From contig JAFXAV010000023.1 in NCBI GenBank assembly GCA_017516785.1, positions 1-55,734 on the forward strand: 55,734 nucleotides of DNA, read 5' to 3'. The DNA is from Oscillospiraceae bacterium. Lineage in GTDB: Bacteria > Bacillota_A > Clostridia > Oscillospirales > Oscillospiraceae. Below the pieces are notes generated by a model. The model was given only the letters and a program-made list of their open reading frames with translations. It had not been told where the DNA came from and made no database searches. The stretch's first letter is position 1, and each line of letters begins with the position of its first letter. Both the position numbers and the translations under genes were made by a program. This document shows positions 47,313 through 55,734 of this stretch, in pieces.

Positions 47313-49454
47313 ATGCTTACGATTGCGGAAATTCTCTCCGCGGAACTGGGACAGAAGCAGCAATATGTGGAAAATGTCATTGCGCTTCTGGACGAAGGAA
47401 ACACCATTCCCTTCATTGCCCGCTACCGGAAAGAAATGCATGGTACCATGGATGATACCACCCTGCGCAATCTGGAAACCCGCCTGAACTATCTGCGCAA
47501 TCTCCAGAACCGCCGGGATGAAGTGAAAAAATCAATTGAAAACCAGGGTAAACTGACAGAAGAACTCTCCGCTGCCATTGATGCAGCAGCCACCATGACC
47601 GAGGTGGAGGATTTGTACCGTCCCTATAAGCAAAAGCGCCGTACAAGAGGCTCTGTCGCCCGTGAAAAGGGACTGGAACCTCTGGCTGCTGCCATTTTTG
47701 CTCAGGACGGTCAGGATATTAACATTCTTGCAGCTCCCTTTGTAAATGAAGAAAAGGGTGTAGGAAGCATCGAAGAGGCACTTGCTGGCGCTTCCGATAT
47801 CATTGCAGAAGATCTTTCCGATGATGCCGGTATCCGCAAGCAGCTTCGTGATCTGATGCAGCGCAAGGCAACCTTGAGCTGTAAGGCAGATAATGCGGAA
47901 GAAGATTCCGTATACCGTCTTTACTACGATTTCTGCATGCCCCTGTTCCGGCTGCTGGACCATCAGATTCTTGCAATCAACCGTGGCGAAAAAGAAGGTC
48001 TCCTGAAACCTGTTATCACCCTCCCCGGCAATGAGGGCGCCGCTCTTGTGTGCCGCGCTGCTTTGAAGCCCACGTCCCAGGGTTCTTCCTTCGTCCGGGC
48101 AGCCGCCGAGGATGCCTACAACCGCCTGATTCTCCCCTCTCTGCAGAGAGAGCTGCGGGCTGAATATATCGACCGGGCCAACAAGGGCGCCATCCGGAAT
48201 TTCGCCCTGAACCTGAAGCCTCTGCTGATGGCAGCGCCTGTCAAGGGTTTTGTCACCATGGGTCTGGACCCCGGATACCGCAACGGCTGCAAGGTGGCCG
48301 TTGTGGATGCAACCGGCAAGGTTCTGGCAACCAATGTGGTCTATCCCACCTTCAGTGAGCGGAAGAAGCAGGAGGCAATCTCCATTCTCTCCGGCTTAAT
48401 GTCCCGTTATCAGGTGCGCCATATCGCCATCGGCAATGGTACCGCCTCCCGGGAAACGGAAGCCATGACTGTGGAGCTTCTGAAAAAATTCCCTGATGCA
48501 AGCTATGCCATTGTCAACGAGGCCGGCGCTTCCGTCTATTCTGCATCCCCTCTGGCCGCAGAAGAATTCCCTGACTTTGATGTGAACCTCCGCTCTGCCG
48601 TTTCCATTGCACGGCGGCTGCAGGATCCTCTGGCTGAACTGGTCAAGATTGATCCCAAGGCCATCGGTGTGGGCCAGTACCAGCATGACTGCCCTCCCAA
48701 GGAACTGGATGCCGCGCTGGGCGCTGTGGTGGAAGACTGTGTCAATGCTGTAGGCGTGGATGTCAATACCGCATCCAGAAGTCTTTTGCAGCAGGTTTCC
48801 GGTCTGACTGCCACCACCGCCAAGAACATTGTCACCTATCGCGAGGAAAACGGCCCCTTCACCAGCCGCGCACAGCTTAAGAAGGTTCCCAAACTGGGCC
48901 CCAAGGCCTTTGAACAGTCTGCCGGTTTCCTGCGCGTTCCTGAAAGCAAGGAAGTGCTTGACAACACCGGCGTTCACCCCGAGTCCTATGCTGCTGCGCG
49001 GGAGCTGATGAAGCTGCTGAACTACAACAAAGGCGACAGTTTCGCAGACCTTCCTGAAAAGCTCAAGGCCTACGGTCTTTCCAAAGCCGCAGCAGACTGC
49101 GGCGTGGGCGAACCCACCCTTGCTGACATCACCAAGGAACTGAGCAAACCAGGCCGTGACCCCCGCGACGAACTGCCTCCTCCCATCCTCCGCAAGGATG
49201 TGCTGGATATGAAGGACCTGAAGCCGGGTATGCAGCTGGTTGGCACTGTCCGCAATGTCATTGACTTCGGCGTATTCGTGGACATCGGTGTTCATCAGGA
49301 CGGACTTGTCCATGTCTCCCAGGTTTCCAACCGCCGTCTGCGCCACCCCAGTGAAGCTGTTCAGGTTGGCGATATTGTCAATGTTATGGTTCTGGAAGTG
49401 GACGAAAAACGCCATCGCATCAGCCTTTCCATGAAGCAGGCCAAAAAGAACTGA
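47313..49454 (+). CDS. tex: Tex family RNA-binding transcription accessory protein
   Basis: 713 aa, the usual Tex length. The N-terminal helical Tex domain contains LDEGNTIPFIARYRKEMHG. A YqgF/RNase H-like domain near 318-450 starts TMGLDPGYRNGCKVAVVD. A helix-hairpin-helix region near 490-560 contains VDVNTASRSLLQQVSGL and KKVPKLGPKAFEQSAGFLR. A C-terminal S1 RNA-binding domain (about 635-710) reads GTVRNVIDFGVFVDIGVHQD. It binds nucleic acid in the cytoplasm and affects transcription and ribosome-associated RNA. AAGGAG precedes the ATG. A weak extended -10 (TGTGCTATGAT, near 47271) lies upstream. Confidence 0.96.
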   Translation: MLTIAEILSAELGQKQQYVENVIALLDEGNTIPFIARYRKEMHGTMDDTTLRNLETRLNYLRNLQNRRDEVKKSIENQGKLTEELSAAIDAAATMTEVEDLYRPYKQKRRTRGSVAREKGLEPLAAAIFAQDGQDINILAAPFVNEEKGVGSIEEALAGASDIIAEDLSDDAGIRKQLRDLMQRKATLSCKADNAEEDSVYRLYYDFCMPLFRLLDHQILAINRGEKEGLLKPVITLPGNEGAALVCRAALKPTSQGSSFVRAAAEDAYNRLILPSLQRELRAEYIDRANKGAIRNFALNLKPLLMAAPVKGFVTMGLDPGYRNGCKVAVVDATGKVLATNVVYPTFSERKKQEAISILSGLMSRYQVRHIAIGNGTASRETEAMTVELLKKFPDASYAIVNEAGASVYSASPLAAEEFPDFDVNLRSAVSIARRLQDPLAELVKIDPKAIGVGQYQHDCPPKELDAALGAVVEDCVNAVGVDVNTASRSLLQQVSGLTATTAKNIVTYREENGPFTSRAQLKKVPKLGPKAFEQSAGFLRVPESKEVLDNTGVHPESYAAARELMKLLNYNKGDSFADLPEKLKAYGLSKAAADCGVGEPTLADITKELSKPGRDPRDELPPPILRKDVLDMKDLKPGMQLVGTVRNVIDFGVFVDIGVHQDGLVHVSQVSNRRLRHPSEAVQVGDIVNVMVLEVDEKRHRISLSMKQAKKN

Positions 49455-49461
49455 ATTTACT

Positions 49462-49489
49462 AAACTCCGCCGTTACCCGGCGGAGTTTT
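49462..49489 (+). terminator. Terminator of tex
   Basis: AAACTCCGCCG (49462-49472) and CGGCGGAGTTT (49478-49488) pair with a TTACC loop, then T. Confidence 0.85.
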
Positions 49490-49518
49490 AAGCTTTTGTT
49501 ACCATTTGCCCCCTTGTC

Positions 49519-49547
49519 TTGACAGAAAGGTAACAAAGAAGTATAAT
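49519..49547 (+). promoter_or_regulatory. Perfect sigma-A promoter of the LRR-small protein operon
   Basis: TTGACA (49519-49524), a 17-base spacer and TATAAT (49542-49547). Both hexamers are exact consensus, the strongest promoter in the window. Confidence 0.9.
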
Positions 49548-49580
49548 GTGAGAGAATATTCCTTGAAATGGAGCATTTTT

Positions 49581-51320
49581 ATGAAAAAAGTACTGAAATA
49601 CGTTGTACCGATTCTGCTGGTGATTGTAATTCTTGCAAGCCTTGTCTGGTACGGCTTTGTCTATGACCGTGAGTTCACCCGAGACATGATGCTCAAGCAG
49701 GCACGGTTCTTCCTGTCCAACGGCAATCATGCCATCGCCTCCTGGTTCTACGATCTGGCTTATGAGTTCTCCGCACAGGATGAAGACGTTGCCATTGAGC
49801 TTGCCAACCAGTTTAAAAAGGAAGGCAACTACACCAAGGCTGAGTACACCCTGTCCAACGCCATCGCTGACGGCGGTACCGCTGATCTGTATGTTGCCCT
49901 GTGCAAGACCTACGTGGAGCAGAATAAGCTGCTGGATGCAGTGAACATGCTCAATAACATTTCCGATCCTTCCATCAAGGCTCAGCTGGATGCCATGCGT
50001 CCTGCTGCCCCTGTTTCTGATCCGGAACCCGGCTTCTACAGCCAGTACATCTCCGTATCCCTGACTGCTTCCGAGGGCACCCTCTACTATTCCACCAACG
50101 GTGAGTATCCCTCCATTGACGATGTCCCCTACTCCGAACCCTTTACTCTGCCCGGCGGCGAGACCACGGTTTATGCAATTGCCGTTGCGAAAAACGGCCT
50201 GGTCAGTCCCTTAAGTGTGATGGGTTTCACCATCGGCGGTGTCATTGAGGAAGTCATTCTGGAAGACGCAGCCATCGACCGGGAGGTCCGCGCCTCGCTG
50301 AATCTGGGCGCTGAAGAAACCCTCTTCACCAACCAGCTGTGGAACATCACTTCCTTTACCGTTCCTTCCGATGCCTCCAACATGAATGACATTTCCAAGA
50401 TGCCCTATCTGGAAAAGCTGGTCATTCAGGACGAAAAGCTTGAAAATCTTCAGTTTCTGACAGGTCTTTCCTTCCTGGAAGAGCTGGATCTCAGCGGCAG
50501 CCGCTTCGGCGCCGATCAGATCAGTGCCATCGCTGCTCTGCCCTCCCTGCAGAAGCTGACTCTGAATGAATGCAGCATTTCCACCGTTGCGGGTCTGGAA
50601 GCCGCGCAGAATCTTACCTTCCTGGATCTGGGCAACAATACCGTTCGGAATCTGACCCCCCTGGCAGGCCTGACTGCCCTGAAGGAAATCAACCTGGAAC
50701 ACAATGCTGTTACCGATCTGACCGCCCTCAGCGGCCTTTCCAATCTGGAAAAGCTCAATGTTTCCTATAACTCTCTGGTAAGCCTCAGTCCCCTGGCTGA
50801 AAACGCCAAGCTGACCTGGTTGAATGCCAACAATAACGACATCCGGGGTCTGAATGGCGTGGAAAGACTCACTGCCCTGACTTATCTGGCAGTTTCCCAC
50901 AATGCTCTGACCGAGATTTCTCTGGTTTCCGGCTGCACCAATCTGGTGGAACTGCATATGGCAAGCAACCAGGTAACTGATATCTCCCCTGTTATTTCCC
51001 TGAAGAAGCTGGAAACTCTGGACTTTGCCAAGAACCAGGTAGCTTCCCTCCCCGCCTTTTCCGATGACGCAACCCTGCGCACCATTGACGGCTCCTACAA
51101 TCAGATTACCAGTCTGGCGTCTCTGAAGAATCAGCAGAATCTTTCCCATGTTTTCATGGACTACAACCTGATCACTGACGTCGGCGTTCTGGAAAACTGC
51201 TACAACCTGACCATGATTAATGTCTACGGCAATGCTGTCACCGGTGTTGAAAAACTCACTGCTCACGACATCATTGTCAACTATGATCCCACCGGCACAT
51301 CTGCAACGGAGGGTGAATAA
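49581..51320 (+). CDS. Membrane-anchored TPR/CHB-HEX/leucine-rich-repeat protein
   Basis: 579 aa. An N-terminal uncleaved membrane anchor (KYVVPILLVIVILASLVWYG, about residues 6-25) is followed by a TPR-like helical part (about 38-125, QARFFLSNGNHAIASWFYDL). A chitobiase C-terminal-like beta domain (about 140-205) contains TLYYSTNGEYPSIDD and TVYAIAVAKNG. At least a dozen InlB/YopM-type leucine-rich repeats of about 22 residues run from near 255 to 570 (LTALKEINLEHNAVTDLTAL). It is expected to face the outside and bind protein or glycan. The start at 49581 has GGAG 7 bases upstream. It is followed without a gap by a 49-residue membrane protein. Confidence 0.87.
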   Translation: MKKVLKYVVPILLVIVILASLVWYGFVYDREFTRDMMLKQARFFLSNGNHAIASWFYDLAYEFSAQDEDVAIELANQFKKEGNYTKAEYTLSNAIADGGTADLYVALCKTYVEQNKLLDAVNMLNNISDPSIKAQLDAMRPAAPVSDPEPGFYSQYISVSLTASEGTLYYSTNGEYPSIDDVPYSEPFTLPGGETTVYAIAVAKNGLVSPLSVMGFTIGGVIEEVILEDAAIDREVRASLNLGAEETLFTNQLWNITSFTVPSDASNMNDISKMPYLEKLVIQDEKLENLQFLTGLSFLEELDLSGSRFGADQISAIAALPSLQKLTLNECSISTVAGLEAAQNLTFLDLGNNTVRNLTPLAGLTALKEINLEHNAVTDLTALSGLSNLEKLNVSYNSLVSLSPLAENAKLTWLNANNNDIRGLNGVERLTALTYLAVSHNALTEISLVSGCTNLVELHMASNQVTDISPVISLKKLETLDFAKNQVASLPAFSDDATLRTIDGSYNQITSLASLKNQQNLSHVFMDYNLITDVGVLENCYNLTMINVYGNAVTGVEKLTAHDIIVNYDPTGTSATEGE

Positions 51321-51470
51321 ATGAAAGAAGCAGCATCCATCGGCATCATCGGCGGCGCTGACGGTCCCACTGCCATAATGGTTTCCGGCGATCCCACTGC
51401 ATTCATCGCAATCGCAGTCATTGCAATTGCTGTTATTGGCATTGTAGTCTGGAAACTGATGAAACGATAA
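51321..51470 (+). CDS. 49-residue membrane protein with Na+-decarboxylase beta-subunit signature
   Basis: The ATG follows directly on the TAA of the LRR gene. The sequence has ASIGIIGGADGPTAIMVSGD, then a hydrophobic helix of about 20 residues (AIAVIAIAVIGIVVWK) and a basic LMKR end. IIGGADGP is the signature of oxaloacetate/methylmalonyl-CoA decarboxylase beta subunits, where its Asp (Asp203 in Klebsiella OadB) is needed for Na+ transport. The full subunit has about ten membrane helices; only one is here. GGAGGGTG inside the LRR end lies 7-10 bases upstream as a ribosome site, and a terminator follows at 51476. Function is unknown. Confidence 0.82.
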   Translation: MKEAASIGIIGGADGPTAIMVSGDPTAFIAIAVIAIAVIGIVVWKLMKR

Positions 51471-51475
51471 AATAG

Positions 51476-51507
51476 AAAACCACCGAAGTTATCTTCGGTG
51501 GTTTTTT
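51476..51507. terminator. Terminator between the LRR operon and pncC
   Basis: AAAACCACCGAAG (51476-51488) and CTTCGGTGGTTTT (51493-51505) are followed by TT. It lies between convergent genes. Confidence 0.88.
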
Positions 51508-51508
51508 C

Positions 51509-51970
51509 TTACTTATTATGTTCCAGGATGATGGCAAGAGCAGCTTCAATAGCCTGATTACGGACATCTTCCCGATTGCCAGAGAAATGAAACTCCCGGG
51601 CAAAGGTGGTAAACTCATCGGAATATCCGATGAACACAGTACCAACGGGATTGCCCAATTCATCTCCCCCGGGGCCTGCAAGGCCGGTGGCGGAAACCGC
51701 AATATCCGCAGCCAGAACCTTTCTTGCCCCCGCTGCCATGGCTTCTGCCACAGGGCCGGACACAGCGCCGATGGTATCAAGCACGTTCTGATCAACGCCC
51801 AGAACATGGTGCTTTACTTCGTTGCAGTAGCTGATGATGCCGCCCTTGAACACAGCGGAGCTTCCGGACACAGCAGTCAGAGCCGCGCCGATACCTCCGC
51901 CGGTACAGCTTTCGGCGGATGCCAGGGTTCTGCCCTGAAGCAGCCGGATTACATCAGATGACAGGCTCAT
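51509..51970 (-). CDS. pncC: Nicotinamide-nucleotide amidohydrolase PncC (CinA C-terminal domain)
   Basis: About 153 aa. LASAESCTGGGIGAALTAVSG carries the catalytic Ser (of SCTGG), followed by GGIISYCNEVKHHVLGV and SATGLAGPGGDELGNPVGTV. This is the stand-alone CinA C-terminal domain, which deamidates NMN to NaMN in pyridine-nucleotide salvage. The N-terminal CinA domain is absent. Its start lies inside the thiI end. I see no clear ribosome site, so translation is probably coupled. Start at 51970 (or 51973) is uncertain. Confidence 0.9.
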   Translation of the reverse strand: MSLSSDVIRLLQGRTLASAESCTGGGIGAALTAVSGSSAVFKGGIISYCNEVKHHVLGVDQNVLDTIGAVSGPVAEAMAAGARKVLAADIAVSATGLAGPGGDELGNPVGTVFIGYSDEFTTFAREFHFSGNREDVRNQAIEAALAIILEHNK

Positions 51971-53144
51971 CATGATACTTGATGGCAATATGCTCCACCG
52001 TGTCGATGGCCCGCTGAATCAGAGCTTCCCGGTCCAGGTTCTTTTCGGCATTCAGCAGCTGACCCAGAGTGGGCTTGGTCTTGGGATGCTTGGGGGTGAA
52101 GACAGTGCAGCAGTCCTCATAGGGCAGGATGGAGGTTTCCATGGTGCCAATCTTACGGGCGATGGTGACGATCTCTTCCTTGTCCATACCGACCAGGGGC
52201 ATGAAGATGGGAATATCCACAACAGCGCCGGTGACAGCCATGGCTTCCATGGTCTGGGAAGCGACCTGACCCAGGTTTTCACCGGTAATCAGGGCACCAC
52301 AGCCGTCATGCTTGGCAAGACGCTGAGAGATTTCCATCATGAAACGGCGCATAATCAGAGTGAAGTATTCCTCAGGGCAGTTGTCCCGGATGGCTTCCTG
52401 AATTTCAGTAAAGGAAACCACATTCAGGGTCATGCGGCCGGTGTACTTGGTCACCAGACGGGCAAGCTCAATGACCTTGTCCTTGGCCAGCTGAGAGGTG
52501 TATGGATAGGAGAAGAAGTGGACGCACTCGATCTCCACGCCGCGCTTGCCAATCATGTATGCAGCGACAGGAGAGTCGATGCCGCCGGACAGCAGGCACA
52601 TGGCTCTGCCACCCACACCGGTGGGCAGACCGCCGGCGCCGGGAGTGGCGGGACCATGGACATAGGCAGCCAAGTCACGGACTTCCACGTAGACAGTGTA
52701 GTCGGGATGATGGACATCCACCAGCAGGTCAGGATGCGCTTCCGCAATGCGGCCGCCGATTTCCTGGGAAATACCGATGGAGGTCAGAGGGAACTGCTTG
52801 TCGGAACGCTTGGATTCCACCTTGAAGGACTTGGCACAGTCCAGATCATCGCCCAGATACTCTTCAACAGCATTGAAAATAGCATCCAGGTTCTTCTCGC
52901 AGGGGCGGCAGCGGCAGAGGCTGACAACGCCGAAAATAGAATTACAAGCTTCCCATGCACCGTCCACATCTGCCTCGTCATCCATAGGTTCCACGTAAAC
53001 AGTGGACTGCATCAGATAGACGTCGAAATTGCCGTAGGGGCGCATGCGGCGCTTGACGTTGGAGCGCAGCTTGCTCTCAAACTGGCGCTTATTGGCGCCC
53101 TTCAGGACGATTTCGCCCAGTTTCAACAGAAAAATTTCTTTCAT
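51954..53144 (-). CDS. thiI: tRNA 4-thiouridine synthase ThiI
   Basis: 396 aa. An N-terminal ferredoxin-like/THUMP part (LKLGEIVLKGANKRQFE, then the THUMP region to about 165) precedes the PP-loop ATPase domain with CLLSGGIDSPVAAYMIGKRG near 185 and CVHFFSYPYTS. It adds sulfur to U8 of tRNA and, in some bacteria, supplies ThiS thiocarboxylate for thiamine. The C-terminal rhodanese domain of enterobacterial ThiI is absent, as is usual in Firmicutes. The late Cys pair CCTVFTPKHPKT is present. AGGAG lies 6 bases before the ATG. Confidence 0.95.
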   Translation of the reverse strand: MKEIFLLKLGEIVLKGANKRQFESKLRSNVKRRMRPYGNFDVYLMQSTVYVEPMDDEADVDGAWEACNSIFGVVSLCRCRPCEKNLDAIFNAVEEYLGDDLDCAKSFKVESKRSDKQFPLTSIGISQEIGGRIAEAHPDLLVDVHHPDYTVYVEVRDLAAYVHGPATPGAGGLPTGVGGRAMCLLSGGIDSPVAAYMIGKRGVEIECVHFFSYPYTSQLAKDKVIELARLVTKYTGRMTLNVVSFTEIQEAIRDNCPEEYFTLIMRRFMMEISQRLAKHDGCGALITGENLGQVASQTMEAMAVTGAVVDIPIFMPLVGMDKEEIVTIARKIGTMETSILPYEDCCTVFTPKHPKTKPTLGQLLNAEKNLDREALIQRAIDTVEHIAIKYHDEPVI

Positions 53145-53163
53145 TATATACTCCTTAAAAATC

Positions 53164-54681
53164 TTATCGATTACCTAAATTAACTGCCCGGTACTGAATG
53201 GCTTCCGCAATATGCTGAGGTTCGATGTTTTCACAGCCGTCCAGATCTGCAACTGTTCTTGCAACTTTCAGAATTCGGTCATAGCTTCTCGCTGTCAGAC
53301 CCATGGTTTCGAAGGCCTGTTTCATAAGCTCGGCGCAGGCTTCATCCAGATCGCAGTATTTCCGCATCTCGGAAGGACCCATCCGGGCATTGCACATGCT
53401 GGAATTCTCTCCAAAGCGCTGATGCTGGCGTTTGCGGGCTTCGTTGACCCGCTTCTTGACCTCGCAGGAAGGCTCTGCCTCTGCCCTCGCCCGCAGTTCC
53501 TCAAAATGAACTGCCGGAACTTCCACAACAATGTCGATACGGTCCAAAAGCGGTCCGGAAATCTTGCCCCGGTAGTTGTCCACCGCTGTTTCGGTGCAGC
53601 GGCATCTGCCGGAGGGGTCGCCATACCAGCCGCATTTGCATGGATTCATGGCGCAGACCAGCATGAATTCTGCAGGGTAAGTCACCGCGCCGGAGACTCT
53701 TGAAATGGTAACCTGGCCGTCTTCCAGAGGCTGGCGCATCAGATCAAGTGTGTCCTTTTTGAATTCGGGCAATTCATCCAGAAACAGCACGCCCTGATGG
53801 GCCATGGAGATCTCACCGGGTCTGGGATTGCTTCCGCCGCCGGCAAGGCCTGCATTGGAAATGGTATGATGGGGAGACCGGAACGGTCTGCGGGTGATCA
53901 GCGGTTCCTTTGCAGTCAGATGACCCATGACGGAATAAATCTGACTGACCTCCAGAGATTCCTCCCAGGTCATGTCAGGGAGAATTGAGGGCAGCCGCTT
54001 GCTCAGCATGCTCTTGCCGGAACCGGGCGGACCGATCATCAGTACATTGTGGCTGCCTGCAGCCGCAACTTCCAGAGCCCTCTTCACATTTTCCTGGCCC
54101 ATCACATCCTTGAAGTCAAGAAAAGATTCATCCTGAGGTTCCGGTTCCCAGAGGGGCGCAGGACTCAGGACGGTTTCACCATTCAGACCTTCCACCAGCT
54201 GCTTGACAGTACGGATACCATATACAACAGGTCCCCGGGCAAGGGTTGCTTCCGCTGCATTCTCCTCCGGCACAAACAGGGCCTTAATGCCATCTTTTTT
54301 CGCAGCCAAAGCCATGGGAAGCACGCCGGAAACCGGCCTCAGTTGACCATTCAGACTCACTTCGCCAAGGAAAGCACTGTCAGACCGCGGACGGCGTACA
54401 CTGCCGGAAGCAGCCAGAATGCTCAGTAAAATGGGCAGATCATAGTGACTTCCGGCTTTTTTCAGGCTGGCAGGAGCCAGATTCACTGTAATCCGGCTGA
54501 TAGGAAATGCCAGACCGCTGCTTTTTGCAGCAGCACGGACGCGCTCTCTCGCCTCTTTCACCGCCGTATCCGGAAGACCGACGATATCAAAGCCGGGAAG
54601 CCCGTTGGAAATATAGCACTCTGCCAAAATGCCGTTTCCCTTTATTCCGTTGACGCCAAGGGTTTTGATGCTGCAGATCAT
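53164..54681 (-). CDS. comM: YifB/ComM family Mg-chelatase-like AAA+ ATPase
   Basis: 505 aa. The N-terminal Lon-protease-like fold region starts SIKTLGVNGIKGNGILAECY (contains FDIVGLPDTAVKEARERVRAA). A Mg-chelatase AAA+ domain has Walker A MIGPPGSGKSMLSKRLP near 218, GGGSNPRPGEISMAHQGVLF with Walker B FLDELPEF, and a Cys-rich CAMNPCKCGWYGDPSGRCRC insert that may bind zinc. ComM in Gram-negatives is a branch-migration helicase in transformation. In Firmicutes the role is less clear. It has its own promoter at 54713. Confidence 0.95.
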   Translation of the reverse strand: MICSIKTLGVNGIKGNGILAECYISNGLPGFDIVGLPDTAVKEARERVRAAAKSSGLAFPISRITVNLAPASLKKAGSHYDLPILLSILAASGSVRRPRSDSAFLGEVSLNGQLRPVSGVLPMALAAKKDGIKALFVPEENAAEATLARGPVVYGIRTVKQLVEGLNGETVLSPAPLWEPEPQDESFLDFKDVMGQENVKRALEVAAAGSHNVLMIGPPGSGKSMLSKRLPSILPDMTWEESLEVSQIYSVMGHLTAKEPLITRRPFRSPHHTISNAGLAGGGSNPRPGEISMAHQGVLFLDELPEFKKDTLDLMRQPLEDGQVTISRVSGAVTYPAEFMLVCAMNPCKCGWYGDPSGRCRCTETAVDNYRGKISGPLLDRIDIVVEVPAVHFEELRARAEAEPSCEVKKRVNEARKRQHQRFGENSSMCNARMGPSEMRKYCDLDEACAELMKQAFETMGLTARSYDRILKVARTVADLDGCENIEPQHIAEAIQYRAVNLGNR

Positions 54682-54712
54682 AGCAATTCCCCCTATTTAC
54701 CCATTTTACTAC

Positions 54713-54742
54713 ATCATACTCCATTCATTCTGTAAATGCAAA
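54713..54742 (-). promoter_or_regulatory. Promoter of the comM gene
   Basis: On the minus strand, TTTGCA (54742-54737), an 18-base spacer and TATGAT (54718-54713). Confidence 0.6.
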
Positions 54743-54853
54743 CCCTTTTTTCAGGACTTTCCTGTGGTTATAAATATATCCTTATCGTTTGCAGGGAATC
54801 ATTCAGTTTCCAAATATAACAGATTTTTTTCGCATAAGAAGTCGCATAACGAC

Positions 54854-54882
54854 TTTACAAAACGATTCGAAAGTGCTATGAT
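54854..54882 (+). promoter_or_regulatory. Promoter of the PFOR gene
   Basis: TTTACA (54854-54859), a 17-base spacer and TATGAT (54877-54882). Two copies of TCGCATAA lie just upstream (about 54830-54849). Confidence 0.72.
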
Positions 54883-54902
54883 ATAGGGGACAAAATTTGT
54901 AA

Positions 54903-55734
<832 letters not shown>

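Overview
The window reads as a chromosomal segment of an anaerobic, mid-GC Firmicute, most likely a gut member of Clostridia (Oscillospirales-like). The support is a pyruvate:ferredoxin oxidoreductase, a ferredoxin-type aldo/keto reductase, a ThiI without a rhodanese domain, strong GGAGG ribosome binding sites, sigma-A promoters (TTGACA/TATAAT type), occasional TTG starts and tight operons. No rRNA, tRNA, CRISPR array or prophage was seen. The only mobile DNA is a small graveyard of IS fragments near 38.3-38.9 kb.

Layout. 0.2-3.7 kb: a six-gene minus-strand housekeeping/stress operon (DUF5714 protein, ArsC-like reductase, SGNH hydrolase, Bcp, YaaA, NnrE). 4.0-19.3 kb: a region centred on amino-sugar and peptidoglycan salvage. 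It holds an RpiR/MurR-type regulator, an LplABC-type ABC importer, a beta-lactamase-fold hydrolase with a YesL-like protein, a BadF-type (MurK-like) kinase, a GH3 NagZ-like glucosaminidase, AnmK, MurQ, a GNAT-like protein, an APC permease and a second beta-lactamase-fold hydrolase. None of the soluble enzymes has a visible signal peptide, so the picture is import of cell-wall fragments and their breakdown inside the cell.

19.9-28.9 kb: a second sugar locus. A MalEFG-type importer is followed by a class II aldolase, an ADP-dependent sugar kinase (PF04587 family) and a second class II aldolase. Then come an RpiR regulator and a minus-strand D-lyxose/D-mannose isomerase plus PfkB kinase. This forms an isomerase-kinase-kinase-aldolase route. 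29.0-31.6 kb: a ferredoxin-type protein and a small Cys-rich partner divergent from a Crp/Fnr regulator with a palindromic operator, then a patatin-like protein.

31.7-35.5 kb: an operon of a membrane-anchored beta-sandwich protein and two consecutive Wzz/BY-kinase proteins. Their C-termini are (GY)n and (GKY)n repeats, and no glycosyltransferase genes are adjacent. 35.7-38.2 kb: oxidoreductase, flavin reductase and esterase. 38.2-38.9 kb: IS200-like and IS3 relics with stacked hairpins. 38.9-42.5 kb: a transglutaminase-fold protein coupled to a GH29 fucosidase.

42.7-55.7 kb: a DUF212/PAP2 protein, an Isf-like flavoprotein plus flavin reductase, a MATE exporter, an Fe-S aldo/keto reductase, Tex, and an LRR surface protein immediately followed by a 49-residue membrane protein carrying the Na+-decarboxylase beta-subunit signature. 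After these come PncC, ThiI, ComM/YifB and the start of PFOR.

The most interesting candidates are the intracellular muropeptide salvage locus, the ADP-kinase/double-aldolase sugar locus, the LRR plus 49-residue protein pair, and the twin repeat-tailed BY-kinases. All functional statements rest on reading motifs by eye. No database search was run.
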